DNA of 64,000 nt from Chondrosia reniformis (Eukaryota > Porifera > Demospongiae > Chondrillida > Chondrillidae): NCBI GenBank assembly GCA_947172415.1, contig OX359194.1, positions 1,488,001 through 1,552,000 on the forward strand. The letters are read 5' to 3'. The notes under the pieces were generated by a model, which ran no database searches, had not been told where the DNA came from, and was given only the letters and a program-made list of their open reading frames with translations. This document shows, one piece after another, positions 26,573 to 39,105 of the stretch; the first letter of the stretch is position 1; each line of letters opens with the position of its first letter. The position numbers were made by a program, and so were the translations under genes.

Positions 26573-26692
26573 GTGTATTATATCCCCACATTACATGGCT
26601 CCAGAGGTCCTAAGGGGACAATCCTATGATTTTTCAGCTGATTGGCTGGGACTGGGAGTACACTTGTTTGTTATTCCTTATATGTAATCACA
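26573..26692 (+). pseudogene. Orphan protein-kinase exon fragment (subdomains VIII-IX)
   Basis: After a good acceptor (CTTCTCTTTTTAG) the frame reads PHYMAPEVLRGQSYDFSADW then LGLGVHLFVI before a stop. YMAPEV is the APE motif of the kinase activation segment, and SADWxxLGV is subdomain IX, resembling AGC/GRK kinases. No ATP-binding lobe, HRD or DFG motif is nearby, so it is a lone exon or gene fragment rather than a working kinase. Confidence 0.55.
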
Positions 26693-27437
26693 ACAACACA
26701 ATCTTTTTTACATTCAAAATGTTTGAATAATTTTACTCTGTTAATTCAATTTCTGATTTAATGAGATTGTCATACTTTTTCTGTTGTTAATACTCTTCAT
26801 GTTTTAATGTACATTGGAGTGAAGTATTACCAATGAGGAGTGGTAAATTATACATCTATGTCAAAACAATAATTGTTGATGTATTCTCATATATATATAT
26901 ATATCTATCTTTCCGTAACACGAAGCCGTACAACGGAATCGGCAAATGAAAACAATATAAGGGGCTGCCCCTAAAAATGATTGTTTATTAGAATGATTTG
27001 TCTGTGGCACTGAAAATGGTCTTTTTCAAATTAGATGTTATCACAACAGATAAGTATATAAGTGAATTAGTTGTAGGTATTAAATGTATATATATACATT
27101 CACTTAGCAATTTGGTAATCAACTCCAAGATAAGAATTATGTACATATAAAATTATAGCAATATACGATAAAGGACACACAATCTAGTTTATTGTTTGAT
27201 TTATGTTATTGAAGTAAGCAATTTTATATATAAAACTTACACATAAATACATGTACAGTATAGAGTACCTGCATGTATTTAATATAATGTGCATACATAC
27301 AAAATGTATATAAATGTTTCAGTTATATATTCACACAATTAATACTTAGGTATGTATATATGTACGGACATCATCTTAAAAGTTCCAATCATCGATATAG
27401 TACAAGTAATTTGTTCATATACGTATATCTTGTTCAG
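26693..27437. other. Receptor B upstream region
   Basis: A+T-rich, with TATATA runs. No other gene is seen. Confidence 0.45.
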
Positions 27438-30400
27438 ATGGATGGAATTGTATACTACACAGTACTTTTTCTGATTGTTGGTAGGTATATACGTATATAA
27501 ATTATTGTAAATCTCTCTTGTAATGTCCAACAAAATATAGATATGTAACATAGAAGTGTGAATTTTGAATTATTTCTTCTTTTCCACTATAAGGAAGTGT
27601 TAAGTGTCAGCATCCTGCTCAGGTGGAGGGAATAATGATATCAAATGCTTTATCAAAAGGAAAAACTGCTTTGACAGTTTCATGGACTGCAGTATCTGGA
27701 TCTGGAATAACATACACTGTGAGATATTCAACAAGTAGTGGTACTACAACAGAACCACCATCTGGAGCATCAAATAAGACAGGCGTCATTGGTACATCAA
27801 CTACACTGACTGACCTCCGGTCAAGAACAAATTACTACATTTGGGTAGCAGCTGTATCTTACAAGCATCAGGGACCTTACAGTGAAAGGAGAAATAGAGC
27901 GACCTACATTGGTAATATAGTACTTGTTATATATAATTCCTTGAAGTTTATTTTAATGAGGTAAAAACTACGTACATTATTTATATTATATATTATAAAG
28001 ATTATATTTCAACTACGTATACGTACATATATATACATATACATATATACATTGTACGTCAGTTGATCTTCGAATATTATATATATATTGTAGATCTCTT
28101 TCAAGTCACTAATGTTCAGCTTAGGAAAGGTGTATCAGCTGGTTCTTCATCTTTAAGAGTCTCTTGGAGTGGTCAGACTGGATCTGGAATAACATACACT
28201 GTGAGGTATTCAACAAATAGTGGTACTACAACAGAACCACCATCTGGAGCAACTATGCGGTCAAGAATCACTGGCATCTCCGTCACCATCACTTCTCTCT
28301 TGCCTGGCACTACATATTACATTTGGGTAAATGTTGTTTCTTTAGGATATGAAGGAGATTACAGCAATCGAGTTTGGCAAGCAACCTTTTCAGGTAATAT
28401 ACGTATATACAATCATCAACTGTTTCTATGCAGCATGTATATACAACTCTTATTACCAATAATAATTCTATATGCTGAGTCTATTATTAGGAAACTACAC
28501 TATATAGCCTAACTTGGTAACAGATTTCAGTGCATTTCCATTTAAGTCTATAAGTCATGTATATATATATACGTGGTGTAGTTCCCCCTGTGGGCCTTTA
28601 CTCTAAAGTAGATGTAGCATGTAAGAAGAATGGAGAGTTAGATTATTCATAGATGTGCATACGTGTCCCCATTATATACGTAGGTTCATGTATTTTCTAT
28701 ACAAGGTAAAGTTTGTAATGTGGTCATAATTCCATAGTTTAGTAAGAGTTAATGTCTATATACATGCAGTGCCAGGTTCACCCACTATCATCTCAGTGTC
28801 AGCTTCAGTGACATCAAATCAACCATCACTGCATGTCACATGGTCAGCTCCTTCAAGTGATCGTACCATACAACACTATCAAGTAGACTACAGAGTGGGT
28901 ACCTCTGGTAGTTGGAGTACGTGGAGTCCAAATCCTACATCTACTTTAGTGACATTGACTGCACGTCTTCAAATTCAGAGTGGAACTACCTACCAAGTGA
29001 GAGTGAGAGCTGTGTCTGATGTTGGAAATGGAGTGTGGAGTTCAATTACTTCAGGGACAACCTACAATGGTAAAGTAGATAGACTGGTTTGATATGCTAG
29101 CAACAAAGATTATATTTTATCTAGTTAATTCTTAATTATCATAGGACCATCTCAAGTCCAAGGTGTCACTGTTACAAGAGGTGTATCAGGTGGATCTCCA
29201 TCTTTGACAGTTTCATGGACTGCAGTATCTGGATCTGGAATAACCTACACTGTGAGGAATTCAACAAGTAGTAGTACTACAACAGAACCACCATCTGGAG
29301 CATCAACTATGTCAGGAATCACTGGTACATCAACTACATTGAATGGACTTACAGCAAACAGGATGTATTACATATGGGTAGCAGCATTTATCACTGATCA
29401 GATCAATGGCCAGATTAGGGGATTTTATAGCAGAAGACAGGGACGAAGAACATATAGAGGTGCATATAATCCCTCTCTATATAGGATGGCTGCGTGCTTG
29501 TTTTAAATAACAATTTGTCTACATGTCTCATGCTTGTATAACCATATTATGTAGGAAAATGGTGATTTATTAAATTAAACCTCATAATCTGGATACTGTT
29601 TTATTCTTTTCCCCATGCACCATGCAGTTCCAGATAGAGTGACAGGTGTGGTTGTTGGTAGAGGGGCACCTAATGGAATACCTTCACTTCATATATCTTG
29701 GAGGACACCGACTAGTGACCTGACAATTAGTCAGTTTCAGGTAAACTATACTGTACAGGGAACTGGTACTTGGAAAGTGAAGTCTGTTCAAAGTGGACCT
29801 TTGAATTTTGATAACTTACCACCTGTAACTAAATATAAAGTAAAAGTGAGAGCTGTATCAGCTTTAGGTTACGGAGAATGGAGTGCTGTATCCATACAAA
29901 CAACATTCAGTTTTCATGGTAAATATAGAATGCATATACATAAACATATGTATATTTATAATATATTTGCCGAATACTAATGTTTTAAAATGTAAATAAA
30001 ATACAAGCCAAGGATTCACAAAAGAAAACGATGGGTCACTGGATAAAGGATGGAATTCCTAGAAACAGTTGTATGGCCTAGTGGAGAAGAAGAAGAAAGA
30101 AAAGACTACTGTATCTTCATCCAAAGCTCTCTCCAGATTTAGTTCCCTATAGACTTTCTTATAGATCAGTAGGCATAGCATGTATGAAAATGGTGTATTA
30201 GATTTTCTGTAATATTACGTATATATGTTCATATTTTCAGAATCAGTTGCCTTTCTAAGTTCAACTGCTATCTATTTCTTGCATATTTTTAATATGACTG
30301 TCATGTAGTTCCTGGAAGTCCAAGTCAGCTCAGAATAACTTCATCTGCTGATTCCTGTAACCAACTAAGAGTAGAGTGGAGGCCACCACCAAATCAACCA

Positions 30401-33400
30401 GACCAGCTTCCAGTAAAATATAGAGTGTACAGGAATGAAGAGCTAGTATATGAATCACGTTCCTCAGCTAATGCTTTAATCAATAATTTGATTCCTAATG
30501 AAGTTTATAGGATACGTATTACAGCTTTCAATGACTTTGGAACTGGGGAATCAGTGACAACTGAAGGTTATACTAGACCTCAAGGTGCGTACGTAGCAAG
30601 TCCACAAATAGTACATGTATTTAAGTACATGTATATATGTACCAAATATAGACATGTACGTATATATGTACATATAAGTACATATATATTTGCCCTAACA
30701 TGCAGATATTGTGTTACATGGATGCTTATTATCATAATTGCTTTTAATAACTACTTTAATATATACTTCTATAGCTCCAAGGATTTCTGAAATGGCCGCT
30801 ACTTCATCCACAAGACTGGCTGTCTCCCTCATTGCTCCAGCTAGATCAGCAGAACTTAGTTACAGTTGTAAAGCTTTTCCAAAATTAAGCTCGCTCCCTG
30901 TTAAAACATTTACTGGAGGTGGATTGCATTTTGTAGCGACTCCTCTTAGTCCCTACGTTATTTATAATGTTAAATGCACATCTTCAAGGAATAATCTAGT
31001 ATCTTGTGATTCCCAAACTGAGGCCATTAGAATGCCATCAGATAGTAAGTCATTATTACCTATGCCACATATATAATACAATCTGTAGTTCCCTAGGTAT
31101 GACTTGATGTGATGTGCTTGGAAATGATGCTAATTCTCTTTGGTATAAAAATGTGTTATTGTGTAGATCAATCCTCTATGTACTTATCAGTACATAGCAA
31201 ATATGTACGTATGTATACAGTATAGCAGACGTTCATGTAGAGATGGCATGAAAAACATGGCTCCCCTGAATGCCTGTTATCATTATATTTATACATACAC
31301 ATGTTATTACAAACATATATGTAATGTAAATGCAAGCATATTTTACTGACATTTTACTAGTCCCAAGTGGTCATCCTCTAAATGTAAGAGTAAAACCAGC
31401 TTCTACGTCAGCTGTACTGGCATGGGATCCACCGGATCCTCAGCACCAAAATGGAGTTATTATGCAATACAGTATTGCATACCTTGGTGAAGAGGTCTCC
31501 GCAAGTGGTAACGGATCAAGAGTGTTTCAAATGATAGACTTGATACCTCTCAAGCAATATAGTGTATTGATTGCTGCAGTAACATCCAATGGCACAGGAC
31601 CTGCTACCGTATTTAATTTCACTACTATGCCTAAAGGTATACAGCCCTAGCTACATACGTATTTAGCTATTCATATAGAGAGTATATACACTGGTCCCCT
31701 TGATATTATGTATATATTTTTGTGCATGTGTTTAGTGACAAATATTTCACTTGTTAAAGTAACAATCAGTATGATCAACATAACTTGGGATGCTCCTCCT
31801 GATGGTTACACTGTGGATGCACCTTATGCAGAAGCTACTGATTCATCTACTGAGGGAGTACCGGTTAGAAGACCTGCCAATGCTGCCACCTCAACATGGC
31901 ATAGGTTTGGTAGGTGTGACTCATTCAGAGAGTACAAAATATGGTTTCACTACAGGAACTCCAAAGGTTTTGAAAGTGATAATGCTACTCTTGTAGTGAG
32001 GACTCTTGGAGAAGGTACATAATTAGCATGTATTACTAATGTCATGTATTCTATTTTTATGTACAATGTTGCATGCACCTTATATATATACAGCTTTCTC
32101 TTTCTCGATCTATCTCTCTCTCTCTCTCTCTCTCTCTATTATGTGTTTGCATGGCTAAAATGAATTCAGTATTTACTCTATATATATATATATGTATATA
32201 TACATAATAGTTCTTAGCTGATATGTGTAATGTGCATGCTATCTTCAATCATATACTGTATTCTTTTTGGAAATTTACAATTAGAATATCAAAACCTATA
32301 TGTATGCATTTATTTATGCAAATGTATAGCTCCTGATGGACCACCAAAAAATGTTAATACAGCATATGATAGAAGATTTATTAGCATTGAATGGAGTGCA
32401 CCAGATTTATGGAAGAGAAATGGAATCATCACTCACTACATCATTGAATGGGGAGAGACTGGAAACTTGACAACTCTCAACTACTCAGTACCTAATCCAA
32501 CATTCAATACTACAAATAGACTGAGTTATAACTTTACAGGATTGACGCCATTTACTAGATACAACTTTAGAATAGCAGCAATCAACATCAATGGAACAGG
32601 ACCATTTAACAGCAACATTAAGATAGGAACAGATGAAGATGGTAAGAATAAGCACAATGTCCTAAGTGTGCAACAAACTCAAGCTAATGTCTTTTTATTT
32701 GTCAATATACGTATATATAGTGCCTGAAGCTGTTGAAGACCTCATTATTCAATCAAAAGCTGAAAGTAAAGTAGTGTTTCAATGGATTCCACCTGACACT
32801 CCAAATGGAATAATATTACAATACCACATTTCATATGGCACACTCAACAGCAACATAACCTTTAATACCACTGTAACGTCTGATGTAAGAACTTTTAATA
32901 TCATGGCTCTAAGTAAGTATGATCACTGTAACTGTATACTTGCACATATATACATAGCCATATGCATTTTAAATACAAGCCCAACACATACACACATATA
33001 CATTATAGGACACACATACTTATAACCCTAATGCACATGTATATATATATACATGCATAAATGTATACATTATAATATGTAGGTCCTGGTGTACCTTATG
33101 TTATAAGTATTTCTGCTGAGACAGTTGCTGGTAAAGGCAAGAAAAGAGAAATGATATTTTTTTCAAAAGAATTATGTAAGCTTAAAATATTGTAACATGT
33201 GTTATAATAAGGCTGTATGCCCATTAATATCCATTGTGTATACATGTCTGTATAGCTCCCAATACTTCTGTCAATGAAGAATCAGTAGAGACTACTTGGT
33301 TTGGTAACTCTCTGATAATCAGCTGGGAACCACTAACTCTACATGAAGCAAGAGGATTTCCAGTATACTATATATACCTCAATGATAGTAGTGGACCTGT

Positions 33401-36400
33401 TAAGAGGGAAATAGAACCAACAGCTAACACAACAGAATCAAGTATAGTGATTGATGGATTGGATTCAACAAAATCACACAACATCAGAATTGGTGTGGCT
33501 ACTGGAGGCGGACAATACGTAGGAACACTTAGTGAACCAGGTATGTATTATAACATATATAGCTACCTTTGTACCTTGATGGTGTGTATATACAGAATCT
33601 TCATATACCTTAGTATATTTTCCTCAAAATATTGAGTATATATATATCAGTATTCACAGAGATGTATGAAAGGCATCCAATGAGTTTTGCAAATTTTAAT
33701 ACCTACTCAAATTTGCCCTATCTCTCACCATACATTAACTGTGTAAAGCAGTAATAAAAAGTACATTAAGTGCTTTAACTCTTCCAAATGAAGAGATATG
33801 AATCTGAAACTCTATCTCAGTATTTACAGAGATGTATGAAAGGCATCCAATGAGTTTTGTAAATTTTGATATCAGCTCAAATTTGCCCTATTTCTCACCA
33901 CACATTAACTTCGTATAGCAGTAATAAAAAGTACATTAAGCGCTGTAACTCTTCCAAATGAAGAGATATGAATCTGAAACTCTATCTCAGTATTCACATA
34001 GATGTATGAAAGGTATCCAATGAGTTTTGCAAATTTTGATATCTACTCAAATTTGCCCTATCTCTCACCATACATTAACTTCGTATAGCAGTAATAAAAA
34101 GTACATTAAGTGCTGTAACTCTTCCAAATGAAGAGATATGAATCTGAAACTCTATCTCAGTATTCACAGAGATGTATGAAAGGTATCCAATGAGTTTTGC
34201 AAATTTTGATATCAGCTCAAATTTGCCCTATCTCTCACCATACATTAATTTCGTATAGCAGTAATAAAAAGTACATTAAGTGCTGTAACTCTTCCAAATG
34301 AAGAGATATGAATCTGAAACTCTATCTCAGTATTCACAGAGATGTATGAAAGGTATCCAATGAGTTTTGCAAATTTTGATATCTACTCAAATTTGCCCTA
34401 TCTCTCACCATACATTAGCTAACCCTAATTGCGTAATACTATAAATGGCCGACCTTGAGTAGGTATAAGAGTGAAATACGGTACTTCATAATATATTTCT
34501 GAAAATTAGAACTCTTTGAAAGATTTCTTATACACATGGATATGCACTGTGTAGTACTTGATTGTTGTTGAAGCAGTATTTATCCACATATATTATATGG
34601 ATGTCGTTAAAGTGAAATTTTGCCGATCGACGGCCAACGAAACTCCAAAGGAAAAAAGTTGGACCATACCGAACGCTACCATCCACGACGCTCAGAGGCC
34701 GGGATCGGTGGTAACGCTCTGCCGAGTTGAGCTTTGGGTGTCACTTGCGTGAGAAGAACCAGTTCTTCTCGATATGGCCGACTCATATGAATCCTTAAAG
34801 ATATCAGATGCCAATCCCACATTACGTGGAACCCCCCCGAAATCCGGATTATTGGTGAGCACGTCTCTATGGCACCAACCGATTAGGAGACAGCTTCAGA
34901 GTCTAAGCGCTACCAACCTCTATGGGAACCGCTACCACCATAGAGATGTGTCCAGGTAGGCCTACTTTATAAGGTTTTGCGCTTCTATTTAAACAACAAA
35001 ATTTCAAAAGGAAACGATTGTGGTTGGCGCTATTCCATACTTAAGAATAGGGTATTTGCGAGAAAAATGTAGTCAAATTATATCAAGTTAATTCGGGATC
35101 AGTGCATCGTTCCAAGCCACTTTAAAGGTTTATCCAGTATTTGTGGTTCATCTAGAAACTGGGAAAAATGGATAGAATCCTGTAAGTGTCTTGATTGGCG
35201 GAGGAGAACTACTTTTCTGGTCCCACGTAGAAACGATTTTAGCGAGAGGTGTTCCGATATGAACGTAAACTAGTATAACCAGCCACACTCAATCTCAATT
35301 GCTGTAATAGTATAATGGCTACCTGCCTCTATATAAAGACCTTCTGATAGCTGCGTTCTGGACTGTCCCTGCGTGTTTCTAGATGGCCCATTCATGTCAA
35401 ATCATTTTAACTTGGTATGCCGATAATTTCCATAATAGTATCGCACGATATAAATGCTACACCATTAAAGGTCGTATAGTAGAAATTTAATGTACATTAA
35501 AGTGCTGTAACTCTTCCAAATGAAGAGATATGAATCTGAAACTCTATCTCAGTATTCACAGAGATGTATGAAAGGCATCCAATGAGTTTTGCAAATTTTG
35601 ATATCTACTCAAATTTACCCTATCTCTCACCATACATTAACTTCGTATAGTAATAATAAAAAGTACATTAAGTGCTGTAACTCTTCCAAATGAGGAGATA
35701 TGAATCTGAAACTCTATCTCAGTATTCACAGAGATGTATGAAAGGCATCCAATGAGTTTTGCAAATTTTGATGTCTACTCAAATTTACCCTATCTCTCAC
35801 CATACATTAACTTCGTATAGCAATAATAAAAAGTACATTAAGTGCTGTAACTCTTCCAAATGAGGAGATATGAATCTGAAACTCTATCTCAGTATTCACA
35901 GAGATTTATGAAAGGTATCCAATGAGTTTTGCAAATTTTGATATTTGCTCAAATTTGCCCTATCTCTCACCATACGTTAACTGTGTATAGCAGTTATTTT
36001 AAGTACATTAAGTGCTGTAACTCTTCCAAATGAAGAGATATGAATCTAGTATATATACACCAATTATTGCATCAATTACATCAATTATTATATGTTTTAT
36101 ATGCAATAGTCACTGTTCATCCAAAAGATCCTGAAATCCTTCCAGTGGCTCCTATTGTGGGGGCCTCAGTTGGAGGTGTTGCAACTGGTGTAGCACTTGT
36201 GATATTGGTTGTGACATTGATTGTATTAAAAATAAAGAAGAGGAATGAAAAGAAAAAGGCATCGGTTGAAACACAAGAAGGAAAGGTGGAGTAAGTGCAG
36301 TATAATACTGACTTTTCTATACAGTTCACACTATTGCATAAGATTGAAGCTAAAACTTTTATACTTGCAGTGATGGATTGTATATGGACTTGGAACATGA

Positions 36401-36446
36401 AAAAGGAGATTCTTCTGAAAATTACCAAAAGATAATTCCTTATTAG
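27438..36446 (+). CDS. FN3-repeat type I membrane receptor with ITAM-like tail (paralogue B)
   Basis: A tandem paralogue of the gene at 10290; 1268 residues to the first stop. Exons: 27438-27480 (signal peptide MDGIVYYTVLFLIVG), 27594-27911, 28094-28393, 28770-29069, 29145-29459, 29628-29918, 30309-30584, 30775-31044, 31361-31636, 31736-32014, 32330-32641, 32721-32912, 33083-33175, 33256-33540, 36110-36290 and 36371-36446. Twelve FN3-like domains; ectodomain introns are phase 1. The last seven domains match paralogue A in order and in the split domain. For example, TEWSAP-type exon 32330 and exon 21052 share the same HYxIEWGETGNLTTLNYSV block. Transmembrane helix VGGVATGVALVILVVTLIVL, then KIKKRNEKKK. 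The tail has YMDL and YQKI before TAG at 36444-36446. Codons after the TAG stay open to TAA at 36522-36524 and resemble the end of paralogue A. A 2.6-kb satellite-filled intron precedes the membrane exon. Confidence 0.83.
28579..28655 (+). mobile_element. R1 repeat, degenerate 3' fragment
   Basis: AGTTCCCCCTGTGGGCC ... GATGTAGCATGTAAGAAG is a diverged version of the R1 3' end. Confidence 0.4.
30008..30215 (+). mobile_element. R1 LINE-like repeat copy
   Basis: From AAGGATTCACAAAAG to TAGATTTTCTG, in a receptor B intron. It is diverged with internal deletions. Confidence 0.6.
32099..32136. repeat. CT microsatellite
   Basis: An uninterrupted TCTCTC run in a receptor B intron. Confidence 0.85.
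33647..34425. repeat. Intronic satellite, 170-bp unit, left block
   Basis: TCAGTATTCACAGAGATG recurs at 33647, 33817, 33987, 34157 and 34327, exactly 170 bp apart. That gives four full units and a partial fifth. It lies in the intron between exons 33256-33540 and 36110-36290 of receptor B. Confidence 0.95.
34426..35484. other. About 1 kb of unrelated DNA interrupting the 170-bp satellite
   Basis: Richer in G+C and CpG than the flanks. It contains GC-rich promoter-like sequence (34620-34750), a hairpin AGAAGAACCAGTTCTTCT, and an exon-like frame at 34774-34957 ending at a donor. It looks like an inserted or transposed gene 5' end. Confidence 0.5.
34774..34957 (+). pseudogene. Exon-like open frame, unknown; possible displaced first exon
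   Basis: ATG at 34774 (TCGATATGGCC context) opens MADSYESLKISDANPTLRG and continues about 61 codons to CCAG|GTAGGC, a plausible donor at 34957. No downstream partner exon was recognised, and the protein resembles nothing I know. It lies inside an intron of receptor B. Confidence 0.3.
35485..36048. repeat. Intronic satellite, 170-bp unit, right block
   Basis: The same 170-bp unit resumes, with landmarks at 35549, 35719 and 35889. It stops about 60 bp before the transmembrane exon of receptor B. Confidence 0.95.
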
Positions 36447-36524
36447 GAAAGAGTCTATGATAAATTGGAAATAAGGAACACGGAAGAAGTTATCTATCAA
36501 AACATCCCCGGAAATAATCAATAA
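36447..36524 (+). other. Conserved open extension after the receptor B TAG
   Basis: In frame after TAG come 25 codons including ERVYDKLEI and EEVIYQNIP, then TAA. Paralogue A ends HIYEDFELEKEVHIYQNLPR, so the alignment crosses the stop. No frame-keeping GT donor was found inside the last exon that would remove the TAG. Readthrough, recent truncation, RNA editing or a sequence error remain possible. Confidence 0.6.
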
Positions 36525-37394
36525 TCACTCCTAAGTTGAGTGTGAAGGATGATTAGAACAACTTTTATACATGCATAACATTGTGTGAATAACTAAGTTA
36601 GTAGATAATAGTTTCCATACAAGTACTAGTGTGTGGAACAAACAAGTATATATGCATAGAGTGTGAACATTACAGTACCATCTTAGTGTATGGTTACATA
36701 TTATTATATACGGTATGCAGCTGATCAATCAATCATATAGTGGTGAAATTAACTGTTATATGCTACATATTAGTTTTATTATGTATACAGTATGTGACAC
36801 ATGCAAAATATATACACGAGGAATTATGGACTTGTATCATGTAGAGTTGTGGAGATTATAAGGAATGCAATGTAATACTGTAATTATGTAGAGATGTACT
36901 TATGTATTTGTCTCTTTTTAATATAGTAACTTATTTGGTTAATGGGTCCTCTTGACTATATTACATATAATATTGCTTTCTATATATAGAGAGACTACTT
37001 CAACTGTACACATAATGGTGAAAATACCCTTTTGTGTACATATAACCAATTATTAAACAGTATCTAAGTAGTTGTAGCTATTAAATTGGGTTTTCCTTTG
37101 GGTTCTGTATATGTGTGGCTTCTACATTAAATGTGATACTCACTTACTTAATGTTAATGTGTTCCAAGATAACTCCAAATATCAGTACGTACATACGTAT
37201 ATTATATTTGATATACTCATCATTATTTTTGCATACCATACCATGTATGTATTGCTTCACTTCTTTATTATTACATTTATACCTTAAATTGAACATAAAA
37301 CTATATTTAACTTACATACAACATATAAACACATATACATACACATACAGTAAATTATTAGTCAGTAATCAGTTTGTTATATAATTATCTGTTC
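36525..37394. other. Receptor B 3' flank, gene-free
   Basis: A+T-rich, with TACATACGTATAT-type palindromes. No gene seen. Confidence 0.5.
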
Positions 37395-37503
37395 AGAGGG
37401 CAGTGTTTGTCACTGAAAATCTGCTGCAATGGCCTGGCTTGAACTTGGGACATCCCATAATCACTGGATCTTGCCTTAGCTCTAGACCACCAGTACCCCC
37501 ATA
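37395..37503 (-). mobile_element. tRNA-derived SINE head
   Basis: On the minus strand GGTACTGGTGGTCTAGAGCT resembles a tRNA A-box region, and AAGTTCAAGCCAGG about 30 bases on resembles a B box (GTTCAANCC). It lacks a foldable acceptor stem for a working tRNA. It is placed just before PSMD10. Confidence 0.5.
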
Positions 37504-37597
37504 TAAGTAGTTTCCTAAATGCAAGGTCCTGGAAAAATCTATTACATACGTAATATTATCTACGATGACAGGCTGACTGTAAATATGGCCGGATAAA

Positions 37598-39105
37598 ATG
37601 TCTGTCTCGAATGAAACTGCAAGTGTATTAGCGTACGAGGGACGTCTAGCAGATCTATCGGAATACCTTCAGGCACATCCAGACAACCTAAATCGTCCAG
37701 ACAACGACGGAAGGACGCCCTTGCACTGGGCATGTTCGAGCGGTAAGGCGGACATTGTGACGTTTCTGCTCCACGAAGGAGCCAATGTCAACTCTGAAGA
37801 CGATACCAACTGGACGCCAATCATAATAAGGTAACAACTATTAGCCATCAGCCGATTCGCATGGACTACTATACTGTAGATAGAAAGGAGGGCCTGTATC
37901 CTAGCTCTACCAATAACTCCGCTACTGTCTTCTCTGACCTAGAGATAAGTTTGTGTAGGGAGGGTTAGTAATTATTGAAGCTTTAATTATTTTAAAGCTA
38001 TTCTAAAATAAGGATAGCTTCTTACTGCTTTGAATTTTCTTTTTTCTTTAACAACCAAAAGATTTAAGCCCAAGTTGCAACTGCATTTAAGTGTCCAATG
38101 ATGTGCCACCCAAAAGGTATAAGTATTCTCTAGTACATTTTTACATTTTGTAAACCTTATTTACGATAGTGCGTCAGTTGGAAAGGTTGAAGTGACTACT
38201 GCTCTCCTTTCTGCTGGAGGGATTGTGAACGCTGCCAACAAGACTGGGCAGACACCTCTTCACTATGCTGCCTCCAAGAACCACCTCACAGTCCTGGAGC
38301 AGTTGATTGGAGCTGGTGGAATACTAGACACACAAGACTCCTACGGAGACACACCCCTTCATAGAGGCATTTCCAAAGGAAATGTAAAAATTGTGGAAGA
38401 ATTAATTCGAGTGAGTTTCATGAAAGAGAATACTGTTGGCCTAGATATAGTAAAACCTTCCTTTAGTGTGCCTAACTCTTTATAATTTAAATTCTCTCCC
38501 AATTAGGCCTGTATATTTTTCAAAGTCTGAATCTATTACTAGGGGTAATTTAAATATTGAGTATTATACTTCCTTAACCACTGGAAGTACAGTGAGCTCT
38601 ACTTAATCTAACAGCACTTGAAGATAAAGTAGTTTTCTGGCAGTCCCTAATAATTGAATTCAAATACAATATCAATTCAAATATCTATACATCTGAAATG
38701 CAAAATTTTGCATATACGTGAATATTATTTCAAATTGAATTAATACTGTATATGTAATGGGTAATTTAGACATATTCAATATCTGTATATCAATACACTG
38801 TACTCAATCTTGTACTGTGTAATATTGCAAAGGATTGGATTTAATAATTGTAAATTAATGAGTTTATTTATTTAATAAATTAAATTGCTATTTATTCACT
38901 GTATTAGGCTGGTTGCTCTGTGAACATACCAAATAATAATGGAGATACTCCAATGCATATAGCTTGCGAAGAGGGAAACAGAGATCTGATACAGCTGCTA
39001 GTCAATGCCGGAGGAAGAGTTGAGGTGAAGAATAAGGATGAAAAAACGCCTCTCAATGTTGCTTCTCCAGATGTTGCTGACTTTGTTATGAGTCTGGTGT
39101 ACTAG
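37598..39105 (+). CDS. PSMD10: 26S proteasome non-ATPase subunit 10 (gankyrin)
   Basis: Gankyrin is a chaperone that holds the Rpt3-containing module while the 19S proteasome base assembles; in vertebrates it also binds CDK4 and MDM2. Three exons: 37598-37830, 38170-38410 and 38908-39105, giving 223 residues against about 226 in human. Ankyrin repeats run the whole length: DNDGRTPLHWACSSGKADIV, NKTGQTPLHYAASKNHLTVL, DTPLHRGISKGN and NNNGDTPMHIACEEGN, ending NKDEKTPLNVA. The motifs HWACSSG and HYAASKN match gankyrin specifically rather than generic ankyrin proteins. Start ATG at 37598 is the first in the exon. Phases at the junctions (2, then 0) keep the frame open. Confidence 0.9.

Noticed and set aside
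36291-36446. Splicing from 36290 directly to an acceptor at 36446 to avoid the TAG
   Set aside because: CTTATTAG is a fair acceptor, but this junction would shift the frame and lose the conserved tail, so it does not explain the homology after the stop.
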